Source of the DNA: Billgrantia aerodenitrificans
Lineage (GTDB): Bacteria > Pseudomonadota > Gammaproteobacteria > Pseudomonadales > Halomonadaceae
NCBI RefSeq assembly: GCF_021404405.1
Contig: NZ_JABFTV010000008.1
Span: 62,001 to 126,000 of the forward strand
Length of the DNA stretch: 64,000 bases
Direction of reading: 5' to 3'
The number at the start of each line of letters is the position of its first letter. The stretch's first letter is position 1. A program made the translations under genes and the position numbers. Below the pieces are notes generated by a model, which saw nothing but the letters and a program-made list of their open reading frames with translations, had not been told where the DNA came from and did no database searches. This document shows, piece by piece, positions 38,826 through 47,026 of this stretch.

Positions 38826-38862
38826 TTTACTGGATAGACTTCCATGCTGTATACTTGCACAA
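38826..38862 (+). promoter_or_regulatory. lexA promoter with two degenerate SOS boxes
   Basis: TTTACT (38826-38831) and TATACT (38850-38855) form a promoter with an 18-bp spacer. Overlapping it are two sequences of the CTG-N10-CAG type with imperfect right halves: CTG-N10-CAT (38830-38845) and CTG-N10-CAA (38847-38862). Two adjacent boxes are also found at E. coli lexA, where LexA represses its own gene. Confidence 0.6.
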
Positions 38863-38890
38863 TAGAGCAAGACAGCCATCGGAGTTCGCC

Positions 38891-39538
38891 ATGAGCCGCC
38901 CCCTCACCTCGCGCCAGCAGAACGTGTACGACTTCATCGTCAAGACCATGCACGAGCTCGGCTATCCTCCCACTCGGGCCGAGATCGCCCGGGCCCTGGG
39001 TTTCCGCTCGCCGAACGCCGCCGAGGAGCACCTGCGTGCGCTGGAGCGCAAGGGCGTGATCCGGGTGATACGCGGCACTTCGCGCGGCATACGCCTGCCG
39101 GCACAGGACAACGATACCAGCGCCCTGGAGCCCAACAGCGAGGGGTTGCCGGTGATCGGTGAGGTCGCCGCCGGTAGCCCGATCCTCGCCGCCGAGCATA
39201 TCGATCGCTACTGCCCACTGCCGCCGGACTACTTCACGCCCCGCGCCGACTACCTGCTCAAGGTTCGCGGCCTGTCGATGAAGGATATCGGCATCCTCGA
39301 AGGCGACCTGCTGGCGGTGCATCGCACCGAGCGTGTGCGCGACGGCCAGATCGTGGTGGCGCGTCTCGAAGACGAGGTGACGGTCAAGCGCTTCCATCGC
39401 CAGGGCCATCGGGTCGTGCTGGAGGCGGAGAACGCGGAGTTCGCTCCCATCGAGGTCGACCTGCGCCATCAGGAGCTGGAGATCGAAGGAATCGGAGTGG
39501 GGGTCATACGTGGCGGCAACGGCCAAGCTTTGGGTTGA
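38891..39538 (+). CDS. lexA: SOS repressor LexA
   Basis: LexA represses DNA-damage genes and cleaves itself when RecA filaments form. The 215-residue product has the N-terminal winged helix ([44 protein letters not shown]), the scission bond Ala 94-Gly 95 (EVAAGSP), Ser 129 (RGLSMKD) and Lys 166 (VTVKRF). All are shifted by exactly ten from E. coli. GGAG precedes the ATG at 38891, and an earlier reading runs through the operator. sulA, which follows lexA in many pseudomonads, is absent; dinB comes next. Confidence 0.97.
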   Translation: MSRPLTSRQQNVYDFIVKTMHELGYPPTRAEIARALGFRSPNAAEEHLRALERKGVIRVIRGTSRGIRLPAQDNDTSALEPNSEGLPVIGEVAAGSPILAAEHIDRYCPLPPDYFTPRADYLLKVRGLSMKDIGILEGDLLAVHRTERVRDGQIVVARLEDEVTVKRFHRQGHRVVLEAENAEFAPIEVDLRHQELEIEGIGVGVIRGGNGQALG

Positions 39539-39677
39539 TCGCTTCCTGAACTCGACCATACGGCGTTGGAGCTCTCCTCGGAATGCTCATTGACTACAGT
39601 CAACTCCGCTTCCTCGTCGAGCTCCGCCTAGTCTGGTCATCGCTCAGAAAGCGCTCCAACTGAGCGGAACGACACTG

Positions 39678-40727
39678 ATGAGTCGCAAGATTCTGCATGC
39701 CGACTGCGACTGTTTCTATGCCGCAGTGGAAATGCGCGACAACCCGGCGCTGCGCGAGGTGCCGCTGGCCATCGGTGGCAGCGCCGAGGGCCGCGGGGTG
39801 ATCGCTACCTGCAACTATCCGGCGCGGGCCTACGGCATCCGCTCCGCCATGCCGACCGCCAGGGCTCTGCGCCTGTGCCCCCACCTCACCCTGCTCAAGG
39901 GTGACTTCGACCGCTACCGCGAAGCCTCGCAGCAGTTGCTGGCCATCTTCCACGAGCTGACGCCGCTGGTGGAGCCGCTCTCGCTGGATGAAGCCTTTCT
40001 CGACGTCACCGACGTCACGCGCTTTTCGGGCAGCGCCACCTGGATGGCGCGCTGGTTGAAGGAAGAGTGCTTCAAACGCGTCGGGATCACCGTCTCGGTT
40101 GGCGCGGCCCCGGCGAAATTCCTGGCCAAGATCGCCAGCGACTGGGAGAAGCCGGACGGCCTCACCGTCATCGCCCCGGACCAGGTCGATGCGTTCCTGC
40201 GCCAGTTGCCCGTAACCAAGCTGCACGGCGTCGGCCCGGCCACGGCCAAGCGTCTCGAGACGCTCGAAATTGCCACCTGCGAAGATCTGCAGCAGGTTCC
40301 TCTGGAACGCCTGCTGCAGGAATTCGGCAAGTTCGGCCGCCGCCTGTTCGAACTGTCGCGGGGCATCGACGAGCGGCCGGTGCGCATCGAGCGCGAGCGC
40401 AAGTCGGTGAGCGTGGAGACCACCTTTGCCAGCGACCTGCCCGACCTGGCCCAGTGCTACGAACAGTTGAACCCGCTCTGCGAACGCCTGGAGGCGCGTC
40501 TGGCTCGCCACGGCCACCCGCCCGTGTCGGGGGCCTTCGTGAAGGTACGCTTCGACGACTTTTCGCTGACCACGCTGGACTCCCGAGGCGCTTCGCCCAG
40601 CGCCGAGACCTTCGCCTCGCTGATGGAGCAGGCCTGGGCCAGGCAAGGACGCCCGGTGCGCCTGCTCGGCGTGGGCGTGAGGCTGGTGTCGGACGATGCC
40701 AGACGCCAGCTCAGCCTGCCCTTCTGA
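39678..40727 (+). CDS. dinB: DNA polymerase IV
   Basis: This Y-family translesion polymerase is error-prone and usually SOS-induced. The 349-residue product has the metal ligands Asp 9 (HADCDCFYAAVE), Asp 104 and Glu 105 (SLDEAFLDVT), the thumb helix-hairpin-helix LHGVGPATAKRLETL, and a C-terminal beta-clamp-binding hexapeptide QLSLPF. It is 139 bases after lexA on the same strand. No proper SOS box lies between them, so induction may come by read-through from the lexA promoter. Confidence 0.97.
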   Translation: MSRKILHADCDCFYAAVEMRDNPALREVPLAIGGSAEGRGVIATCNYPARAYGIRSAMPTARALRLCPHLTLLKGDFDRYREASQQLLAIFHELTPLVEPLSLDEAFLDVTDVTRFSGSATWMARWLKEECFKRVGITVSVGAAPAKFLAKIASDWEKPDGLTVIAPDQVDAFLRQLPVTKLHGVGPATAKRLETLEIATCEDLQQVPLERLLQEFGKFGRRLFELSRGIDERPVRIERERKSVSVETTFASDLPDLAQCYEQLNPLCERLEARLARHGHPPVSGAFVKVRFDDFSLTTLDSRGASPSAETFASLMEQAWARQGRPVRLLGVGVRLVSDDARRQLSLPF

Positions 40728-40763
40728 TTCCTCGCCGCCTGCCACTCAACTACCGCCTCCCGA

Positions 40764-41435
40764 TCACTTGGTATCGATATAGCGGTGGCTGTCGAAGGTG
40801 GCGACCCAGTGGGGGTGGTAGACCATTAGAATGCTGAGCAGCATCCCGGTGATGAAGGCTTCGGGCGGCATCAGCAGTGGCAGGAACAGTGCATACTCCC
40901 TGGCCAGGTACACCGCCTCCGGATCGCCGGCCGCCAGCATGACCAGCCCCAGCCCAGCGCCCCCAGCTCCCAGCGCTGCCAGCGCCGCACCGAAGAAGCC
41001 GCATACGAATATGAGCACGAACAGGTTGTCGGGCAGATAGCGGTCCACGATGCGCCAGATCGACACCGTGATCATCATGGGAATCACCCCGTTGACCAGC
41101 ACGTTGACGCCCAGCAAGGGCCAGCCGACCTTGCCCAGCAGCACCAGGGAGAGATTGGCGATCAGATTGGTCATGAGCGCCAATGGCGCCTTGAAGATCA
41201 GCGTCAGCAATGCCGTGAGCATCAAGTGCAGGCTCAGCCAGTCCACCGACTGCGCCCTGAGCTGCCACATCAGCACGACCGCCACGCTTGCCGCCAGCCA
41301 GCGGTGCTGCAGAGCCCGGTCGCTCAGCAGCACCTGCCAGGAGTGATGCACCACCGACAGCCCCAGCACCGACAACGATACCGCTGCGCAGGCAAGCAGT
41401 ATCCATGTCGGTAGTATCAGCTCGGATATGGTCAT
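40764..41435 (-). CDS. CbiM-like energy-coupling-factor transporter permease
   Basis: The 223-residue membrane protein has about six hydrophobic helices. Its core, VDWLSLHLMLTALLTLIFKAPLALMTNLIANL with GVNVLVNGVIPMM, resembles CbiM-type S-components for cobalt or nickel. The N-terminal metal-binding MHxxDG of true CbiM is missing, so the metal specificity is doubtful. No ATPase or transmembrane partner genes are adjacent. It starts 18 bases after the purU stop with AAGGGAG before the ATG, so it is co-transcribed with purU, a link I cannot explain. Confidence 0.7.
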   Translation of the reverse strand: MTISELILPTWILLACAAVSLSVLGLSVVHHSWQVLLSDRALQHRWLAASVAVVLMWQLRAQSVDWLSLHLMLTALLTLIFKAPLALMTNLIANLSLVLLGKVGWPLLGVNVLVNGVIPMMITVSIWRIVDRYLPDNLFVLIFVCGFFGAALAALGAGGAGLGLVMLAAGDPEAVYLAREYALFLPLLMPPEAFITGMLLSILMVYHPHWVATFDSHRYIDTK

Positions 41436-41453
41436 GCCGAACTCCCTTCGGGT

Positions 41454-42308
41454 TCAGGCAAAGACGACCGTCTTGTTGCCGTGGATCAGCACCCGATCTT
41501 CCAGATGCCAGCGCAACCCGCGGGCCAATACCGCCTTCTCCACGTCGCGGCCGAAACGCACCAGGTCCTGCGGCGTATGGCAGTGACTCACCCGGTGTAT
41601 GTCCTGTTCGATGATCGGCCCGGCGTCCAGTTCCTCGGTGACGTAGTGACAGGTGGCGCCGATCAGCTTCACGCCCCGGGAGTGAGCCTGATGATAGGGA
41701 CGCGCACCGGCAAAGGAGGGCAGGAAGCTGTGATGGATGTTGATCACCCGACCGGCATAGCGCTGGCACAGTCGCGGCGGCAGGATCTGCATGTAGCGGG
41801 CCAGTACCACGACGTCGGCCTCCAGGGCCTCGACCTGGCGCTCTACTTCGGCAAAGGCTGCCTCCTTGTCGTCGGCCTGCACGGGAACATGGAAATACGG
41901 CAGGTCGTGCCACTCCACCAGGCCGCGCATGTCGTCGTGATTGGAGATGACACCGACGATCTCGCAATCGAGCTCCCCTGCCGTCCAGCGGTAAAGCAGA
42001 TCCACCAGACAGTGGGACTCGCGGGAGACCATGATCACCACCTTGGGACGACGGCGGGTATCGCGCAGAGCCCACTCCATGTCGAATTCACGGGCCACGG
42101 GATCGAAGGCCTCGGTCAACTCGCTTGCGCTCATGCCGATGGAGTCGGCGAGAATTTCGTAGCGCATGAAGAAGCGTCCGGCCTCCAGATCGGAGTGCTG
42201 GCTCGCTTCGGTGATGGAGCCCTCATGGCCCGCAATGAACCCGGAAACGCGAGCCACGATGCCGCGACGATCGGGACAGGAGACGACGAGTCGATAGTAG
42301 TGAGACAT
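41454..42308 (-). CDS. purU: formyltetrahydrofolate deformylase
   Basis: PurU hydrolyses 10-formyltetrahydrofolate to formate and tetrahydrofolate, balancing one-carbon pools. The 284-residue product has an N-terminal ACT domain (YRLVVSCPDRRGIVARVSGFIAGHEGSITEASQHSD) and the formyltransferase-type catalytic domain, with VINIHHSFLPSFAGARPYHQAHSRGVKLIGATCHYVTEELDAGPII holding the Asn, His and Asp triad. The ACT domain separates it from PurN. ATG 42308 is used because homology begins there; an upstream extension to 42380 has none. Confidence 0.95.
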   Translation of the reverse strand: MSHYYRLVVSCPDRRGIVARVSGFIAGHEGSITEASQHSDLEAGRFFMRYEILADSIGMSASELTEAFDPVAREFDMEWALRDTRRRPKVVIMVSRESHCLVDLLYRWTAGELDCEIVGVISNHDDMRGLVEWHDLPYFHVPVQADDKEAAFAEVERQVEALEADVVVLARYMQILPPRLCQRYAGRVINIHHSFLPSFAGARPYHQAHSRGVKLIGATCHYVTEELDAGPIIEQDIHRVSHCHTPQDLVRFGRDVEKAVLARGLRWHLEDRVLIHGNKTVVFA

Positions 42309-42466
42309 GAAAAACCCGCTGCTGAACGGAATCAGGAAGCCGGCATTGTAGCGAAATCGACATACCCACGACACGCCCAACCGCAGCCGCCCGCGGGCAT
42401 TGCATTGTGAAGGGTCGCGACGATCCCGTATAGTGAAGACTCAATTGCCTGGTCCCTGTCTTGCCG

Positions 42467-44134
42467 ATGTCTTCTACTCGCGTCACCATTCGTCCCCGCC
42501 GTCGCTGCCCGCTTCACTTCCTGCCGCTGGGGGGCTGTGGTGAGATCGGCATGAACATGACGCTGTATGGGTACGAAGAGACATGGATCGCGGTCGATTG
42601 CGGCATGATGATCCGTCAGGATCTGCCCGACTCACCGCTGCAGGTTCCCAGCCTGGAAACACCCGAGGCCCTCGGCATTCGCCCCCAGGCGCTGCTCATC
42701 ACCCACGGTCATGAAGACCACATCGGTGCAGCCGCCTGGCTGTGGCCCAAGTGGCAATGCCCGATCTATGCCACCCCGTTGGCGGCCGGCCTGCTGCGCG
42801 CCAAATTCCACGAGCGCGGTCTCGCCACCGATGCCATTCAGGTGATCGAGCCGGGCGAAGCCCTGGAAAGCGGCCCCTTCACCCTGCGCTATCTGCCGTT
42901 GACCCACTCGATACCGGAGAGCTGCGCGCTGCTGATCGTCGTCGGCGATTACCGGGTGCTGCACACCGGCGACTGGAAGCTCGACCCCGAACCGCTCATC
43001 GGCCCGCCAGTGAAAGGCGCGACCTTTCGCGCCCTGGCACCGCTCGACCTGCTGGTGGGAGACTCCACCAATGCTCCCATGCCGGGCCACTCGCGCAGCG
43101 AAGGCGAAGTCGCCAGGGCCCTGGAGCAGCGCCTTGCCCAGTGCACGGGCCGGGTCGTGGTGACCTGCTTTGCCAGTAACCTGGCCCGGGTGCTGGCCGT
43201 GGCCAGAGCCGCCGAGCGCTGCGGACGCCGGGTAAGCCTGATGGGTCGCGCCATGGAACGCATGGTAGCCGTGGCCCGGGGGCTGGGTTACCTGGAGGAC
43301 ATGCCGGCGCTTGTCCCGGTCAGCGACCTGGGTTATCTGCCAGCGGAAGAGGTGCTGGTGATCGCCACGGGCAGCCAGGGGGAACCGCGGGCAGCATTGA
43401 GCCGCCTCGCCCATGGCCGACACCACAGCTTCGAGCTGATGGCAGGCGACACCGTGCTGTTCTCGGCCAAGGCGATTCCCGGCAACGAGTATCAGATCGA
43501 GCGCCTCAAACAGGCACTCAAACGCCTCGACGTGACGATCTGGGACGAATTCAACCATCCAGAGCTGCACGCCTCGGGGCATCCTGCCCAAGAGGAGCTA
43601 CGCACCTTCTACGGCTGGGTACGACCGCATCATCTGCTGCCGGTGCATGGCGAACCACGCCACCAGCAGGCCCATCAGGAGCTGGCGCACTCGATGGGCA
43701 TCCAGTCGCCCCTCTTACCGGTCAATGGCGATCTGATCCGGCTGGATGCGGAAGGCCTGAACGTCGAATCTCGCCATCCGCAGCGCCCCTGCATCGTCAG
43801 CCAGAACGCCGTCGCTCCCCTGCCCGGCCTTGCAGCGGAACAGGGCTCATCGCGTCACGGCATTCTCTATCTGGCCCTTTCGGTGGCCTACACGGGCACG
43901 GGCTGGACCCGCATTGGCAGGCTGATGATGGACGCCCACCGCGTCAGCGCCATGGACGAAGACAGTTTCACCGAATGGCTGGATGAAAGGTTGGAAGAGA
44001 TCGATGTGTCGACGCTGGCCGAACTACGCTCAGCCCTGCAGCCTCAAATCACCTACTGGCTCGGTCAACATCTGCGCCAGTTGCCCGACATTCATCTGCA
44101 GCTCTTTGCCGTGGAAACACCGGCCTTTCGCTGA
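42467..44134 (+). CDS. ribonuclease J-like metallo-beta-lactamase-fold RNase
   Basis: The 555-residue product has a beta-lactamase/beta-CASP fold. It opens with LHFLPLGGCGEIGMNMTLYGYEETWIAVDCG, has the zinc motif LITHGHEDHIGAAAW (His 80, His 82, Asp 84, His 85), LLVGDSTNAPMPGHSRSE, VLVIATGSQGEPRAALSRLA and LLPVHGEPRHQQAH. This is the RNase J architecture: 5'-to-3' exonuclease and endonuclease on RNA, including a C-terminal region. RNase J is widespread in Firmicutes and alphaproteobacteria but lacking in E. coli. The start is ATG 42467, with no clear ribosome-binding site. It appears monocistronic, ending at a strong hairpin. Confidence 0.85.
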   Translation: MSSTRVTIRPRRRCPLHFLPLGGCGEIGMNMTLYGYEETWIAVDCGMMIRQDLPDSPLQVPSLETPEALGIRPQALLITHGHEDHIGAAAWLWPKWQCPIYATPLAAGLLRAKFHERGLATDAIQVIEPGEALESGPFTLRYLPLTHSIPESCALLIVVGDYRVLHTGDWKLDPEPLIGPPVKGATFRALAPLDLLVGDSTNAPMPGHSRSEGEVARALEQRLAQCTGRVVVTCFASNLARVLAVARAAERCGRRVSLMGRAMERMVAVARGLGYLEDMPALVPVSDLGYLPAEEVLVIATGSQGEPRAALSRLAHGRHHSFELMAGDTVLFSAKAIPGNEYQIERLKQALKRLDVTIWDEFNHPELHASGHPAQEELRTFYGWVRPHHLLPVHGEPRHQQAHQELAHSMGIQSPLLPVNGDLIRLDAEGLNVESRHPQRPCIVSQNAVAPLPGLAAEQGSSRHGILYLALSVAYTGTGWTRIGRLMMDAHRVSAMDEDSFTEWLDERLEEIDVSTLAELRSALQPQITYWLGQHLRQLPDIHLQLFAVETPAFR

Positions 44135-44180
44135 ATTCTTCTCATGGCGACACAAGTGAACCGCTCCTGACATGAACAGC

Positions 44181-44214
44181 AGAAGGGAGCAAGGCCCCCG
44201 CCTTGCTCCCTTCT
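44181..44214. terminator. bidirectional terminator
   Basis: A 15-bp perfect stem AGAAGGGAGCAAGGC/GCCTTGCTCCCTTCT with a CCCC loop lies between the convergent RNase J and H-NS-like genes. Confidence 0.8.
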
Positions 44215-44250
44215 GTGGCACTACTAGCAGACGACTCGTTCCCTGCCGGG

Positions 44251-44541
44251 TCACGAACCGCTGGCATTCTTGGGTGGCCGACCGCGCCGACGGCGAGGTT
44301 GCTCACCCACGAGATCTTCCACGGAGAGACCAGCATCGCTCATGGCCTCACGGATCTCAGCCAGTTTTCTTTCCTTGTCCGCTTCTTCCTGTTTGCGGAG
44401 CTTCTCTTCCTCATTTTTCTGTTCGATGACCTCGCCGATAACATCGGAGAGCTTGTGCAGCTGCTCCATGCTCAACTGGCGAGCTGCGGCCCGAGCCACG
44501 TTCTTGTTACGGGCGATGCGCTCCAGGGTTTCGCTGGACAT
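44251..44541 (-). CDS. short H-NS-family nucleoid protein with AT-hook-like tail
   Basis: The 96-residue product resembles the H-NS oligomerisation region (SMEQLHKLSDVIGEVIEQKNEEEKLRKQEE...RKLAEIREAMSDAGLSVEDLV). It ends in RRRRGRPPKNASGS instead of the usual H-NS DNA-binding domain with its WTGxGRxP loop. GRP flanked by basic residues is the core of an AT-hook, a minor-groove AT binder. Normal H-NS has about 137 residues. ATG 44541 follows GGAGGAGG, an excellent site; an open upstream extension lacks homology and runs through the promoter. It may silence AT-rich DNA or modulate a larger H-NS homologue elsewhere. Confidence 0.82.
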   Translation of the reverse strand: MSSETLERIARNKNVARAAARQLSMEQLHKLSDVIGEVIEQKNEEEKLRKQEEADKERKLAEIREAMSDAGLSVEDLVGEQPRRRRGRPPKNASGS

Positions 44542-44596
44542 TGGCCTCCTCCATGCAAGAAAACGACGAGTCAGCCACAAAGGCCCACTCGTCGAA

Positions 44597-44624
44597 AGTA
44601 TATGCCGATTTGCCATTTTGGCAA
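44597..44624 (-). promoter_or_regulatory. promoter of the H-NS-like gene with overlapping palindrome
   Basis: On the reverse strand TTGCCA (44624-44619) and TATACT (44602-44597) are 16 bases apart. The -35 element is part of a perfect palindrome TTGCCA-TTT-TGGCAA (44610-44624), a possible autoregulatory site. Confidence 0.6.
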
Positions 44625-44667
44625 GAAAAGGGCCCACCAACGATGCACGGAATAGCGTCAAAGAGTT

Positions 44668-44681
44668 CCGACTTATGTCGG
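44668..44681 (-). terminator. weak hairpin after moaA
   Basis: CCGAC-TTAT-GTCGG lies 14 bases after the moaA stop and is followed on the reverse strand by AACTCTTTG. The stem is short, so this is only a possible terminator of the molybdenum cofactor operon. Confidence 0.3.
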
Positions 44682-44694
44682 CATCTTCCCTCTC

Positions 44695-45708
44695 TTATCC
44701 ACCCGTCATGTTCATGAAGCGAACGATCTGAACATCGCCATCGGTGGTGAAATGGTGGCGCTCGGGCTTCAGAGGAAGTGCCTTGACGATGGCATGCTTG
44801 AGGGCATCGAGATCCCCCGGGTGCTGGCGCAGTACGGCACGCAGATCGACCGAATGCTCATTGCCAAGGCAGAGCAGAAGCCGCCCTTCCGCCGTCACAC
44901 GGACCCGATTGCAGCTGGAGCAGAAGTTGTGGCTATGAGGGGAAATGAAGCCGATACGGCTGTCGCTGTCGCTCATGCGGTAGTAGCGCGAGGGCCCCAG
45001 CGTCGATTCGGTAGTCGGAATCAGTTCGTGACGCCGCTCGATTGCCGCCTTCACCTCGTCGCTGGAGCAAAAGGTCTCGGCCCGCGAATGATCGGAGACA
45101 TCGCCGAGGGGCATCTCCTCGATGAAGCTGAGATCGACTCGCTCGGAGCGGGCGAACTCGACAAGATCGAGCACTTCATCGTCGTTGCGACCCTTGAGGA
45201 TCACGGCATTGAGCTTGATGCGCTCGAAGCCGGCTTCGCGTGCGGCACGCAAGCCCTCCAGCACACGAGACAAATCGCCGGTACGGGTCAGCTTACGAAA
45301 GCGCTCGGGATCCAGGGTATCCAGGCTGATGTTGAGCCTTCCCAGCCCAGCTTCACGCAAGCGATGTGCATGCTTGACCAGCCCTGCCCCATTGGTGGTC
45401 ATGGCCAGATCGCGCAGTCCCGGCAGCGCACTCGTTGCCTCGATGAGCTGATCGATGCCGCGCCGCACCAGGGGTTCTCCACCGGTCAGCCGGATCTTCT
45501 CGACCCCCATCTCGACGAACGCTCGCGCCACCAGAGTCAACTCTTCCAGCGTCAATATCTGCGCCCGAGGAAGGAAGGTCATCTCCTCGCTCATGCAGTA
45601 GACGCAGCGGAAATCGCAGCGATCCGTCACGGAGATCCGCACGTAGCGGACACGCCTGCCGAAGTCGTCGATCAACTCGGAAGGCAATGGCTCAGGGGAT
45701 TTTGTCAT
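44695..45708 (-). CDS. moaA: GTP 3',8-cyclase (molybdenum cofactor step 1)
   Basis: MoaA is a radical-SAM enzyme that rearranges GTP to 3',8-cyclo-GTP. The 337-residue product has the radical-SAM cluster CDFRCVYC (Cys 31, 35, 38), the GGEPL motif ([14 protein letters not shown]), the second cluster region [23 protein letters not shown], and the required C-terminal Gly-Gly (NMTGG). ATG 45708 follows GGGAGAG and overlaps the moaE end by 17 bases. A longer frame to 45867 overlaps moaE entirely and is rejected. It is the last gene of the mob/moa operon. Confidence 0.96.
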   Translation of the reverse strand: MTKSPEPLPSELIDDFGRRVRYVRISVTDRCDFRCVYCMSEEMTFLPRAQILTLEELTLVARAFVEMGVEKIRLTGGEPLVRRGIDQLIEATSALPGLRDLAMTTNGAGLVKHAHRLREAGLGRLNISLDTLDPERFRKLTRTGDLSRVLEGLRAAREAGFERIKLNAVILKGRNDDEVLDLVEFARSERVDLSFIEEMPLGDVSDHSRAETFCSSDEVKAAIERRHELIPTTESTLGPSRYYRMSDSDSRIGFISPHSHNFCSSCNRVRVTAEGRLLLCLGNEHSVDLRAVLRQHPGDLDALKHAIVKALPLKPERHHFTTDGDVQIVRFMNMTGG

Positions 45709-46159
45709 TCTCGCTCTCCCAGCGGCTGGCATCACGGTAATCCGACTCACGCTCGGCAACCCAGTAGTCACCCGTGATGCTGTGTTCCTTTTTCCAGAAA
45801 GGGGCTCGGGTCTTGAGATAGTCCATGATGAAGTCACAGGCTTCGAAAGCGGCGCGCCGATGCGCACTGGCCACCACCACCAGTACGATAGGGTCTCCCG
45901 GGGTCAGTCGTCCAACCCGGTGAATGACCCGCACCCCCTGCAGCGACCAGCGAGCCTCGGCTTGATTGACGATCTCACCCAGCGCCGCCTCGGTCATGCC
46001 CGGATAATGCTCGAGGGTCAGTGCCGTGACATCGGGCCGTTCGTTGAAGTCGCGCACCAATCCGGTGAAGCTCACCACGGCGCCGATGTCGGAACGGTCG
46101 GCAAGCAGCCGCTGCTGTTCAACGCCGGCATCGAAAGGCGCTTCCTGAACCCGAATCAT
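45692..46159 (-). CDS. moaE: molybdopterin synthase catalytic subunit
   Basis: MoaE, paired with thiocarboxylated MoaD, puts the dithiolene sulfurs into precursor Z. The 155-residue product has [81 protein letters not shown] with its catalytic lysines. It follows moaCD by 4 bases and overlaps moaA by 17, so the three are translationally coupled. Confidence 0.96.
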   Translation of the reverse strand: MIRVQEAPFDAGVEQQRLLADRSDIGAVVSFTGLVRDFNERPDVTALTLEHYPGMTEAALGEIVNQAEARWSLQGVRVIHRVGRLTPGDPIVLVVVASAHRRAAFEACDFIMDYLKTRAPFWKKEHSITGDYWVAERESDYRDASRWESENDKIP

Positions 46160-46163
46160 CGCC

Positions 46164-46973
46164 TCAACCTCCCGTCACCGGCGGAAAGAACGCCACTTCA
46201 TCGTCGTTGGTGATGGGAGTCGCATCCAACGCCATGACCTGATTGACGGCACACAGCACCCGACCCTCGCTGAGATGGGCAAAGCGAGGATCGCGCTTCA
46301 CCAGGACACTTTTCAAGCCGCCGACATCGGTACTCGGCAGGCTGTCCAATAGCAGAGTGAGATCGCTGACGCCCAAGCGCTCGCGCAATTCGGCCAGAAA
46401 CTTCACCCGCACACAGGGGGAATCGATGTCACAGCGGCTGCCCACCGAGACCTGCCCGGCCGCACCCTCACCCGTCACGATGGGGGCCGTTGCCGGCTCC
46501 ACTTGGCGCCGATAATCTCCCGACTTGCCGCCCTGTTTGGCATCCAGGTGGATGGCGCCGATCTCCATGTCCTTATCGACTGCCTTGCACATGTCATAGA
46601 GCGTCAGACAGGCCACCGAGACGGCCGTCAGCGCCTCCATTTCCACACCGGTGCGCCCATTGAGGCGACACGTGGCGACGACCTCGACGCGGCTGTTCTG
46701 CTCATCCAGATGAAAGTCCACCGCCACCTTCGAGAGCGCCAAGGCATGGCACAGCGGGATCAGCTCGTGGGTGCGCTTGGCCGCCTGAATGCCGGCGATA
46801 CGCGCCGTGGCCAACACATCCCCTTTGGGCAGCCCACCCTCGCTCAGTAGCGCCAGGGTCTCGGGCTTCATCTGGATATGGCCTGAAGCGGTCGCCTCGC
46901 GGCGGCTTTCCGGCTTGTCAGCGACATCGACCATATGGGCTTCGCCGCGCGTATTGAGATGGGTCAGACTCAT
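46164..46973 (-). CDS. moaCD: MoaC-MoaD fusion: cyclic pyranopterin phosphate synthase plus molybdopterin synthase sulfur carrier
   Basis: Residues 1 to about 158 are a complete MoaC ([81 protein letters not shown]), which makes cyclic pyranopterin phosphate. After a linker of about 30 residues, residues from about 187 are a complete MoaD ubiquitin-like domain ([14 protein letters not shown]...[10 protein letters not shown]) with the free C-terminal Gly-Gly needed for thiocarboxylation. There is no stop codon between them and no clear ribosome-binding site for a separate moaD. Total 269 residues. These are usually two adjacent genes. ATG 46973 starts the MoaC homology; the upstream open frame overlaps mobB and is rejected. 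Confidence 0.88.
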   Translation of the reverse strand: MSLTHLNTRGEAHMVDVADKPESRREATASGHIQMKPETLALLSEGGLPKGDVLATARIAGIQAAKRTHELIPLCHALALSKVAVDFHLDEQNSRVEVVATCRLNGRTGVEMEALTAVSVACLTLYDMCKAVDKDMEIGAIHLDAKQGGKSGDYRRQVEPATAPIVTGEGAAGQVSVGSRCDIDSPCVRVKFLAELRERLGVSDLTLLLDSLPSTDVGGLKSVLVKRDPRFAHLSEGRVLCAVNQVMALDATPITNDDEVAFFPPVTGG

Positions 46974-47026
46974 GGGGTGCAGCCTCGGGATCGGTTGGGC
47001 AGTTGTCGGTTCAATGATGAAGCGCG

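Noticed and set aside
39633..39647. CTG-N9-CAG upstream of dinB as an SOS box
   Set aside because: The spacer is one base short of the required ten and the arms lack the AT-rich interior of LexA sites.
46398..46420. Separate GTG start for moaD inside the moaCD frame
   Set aside because: The GTG codons around the start of the MoaD domain have no ribosome-binding sequence in front, so a fusion is the simpler reading, though not proven.
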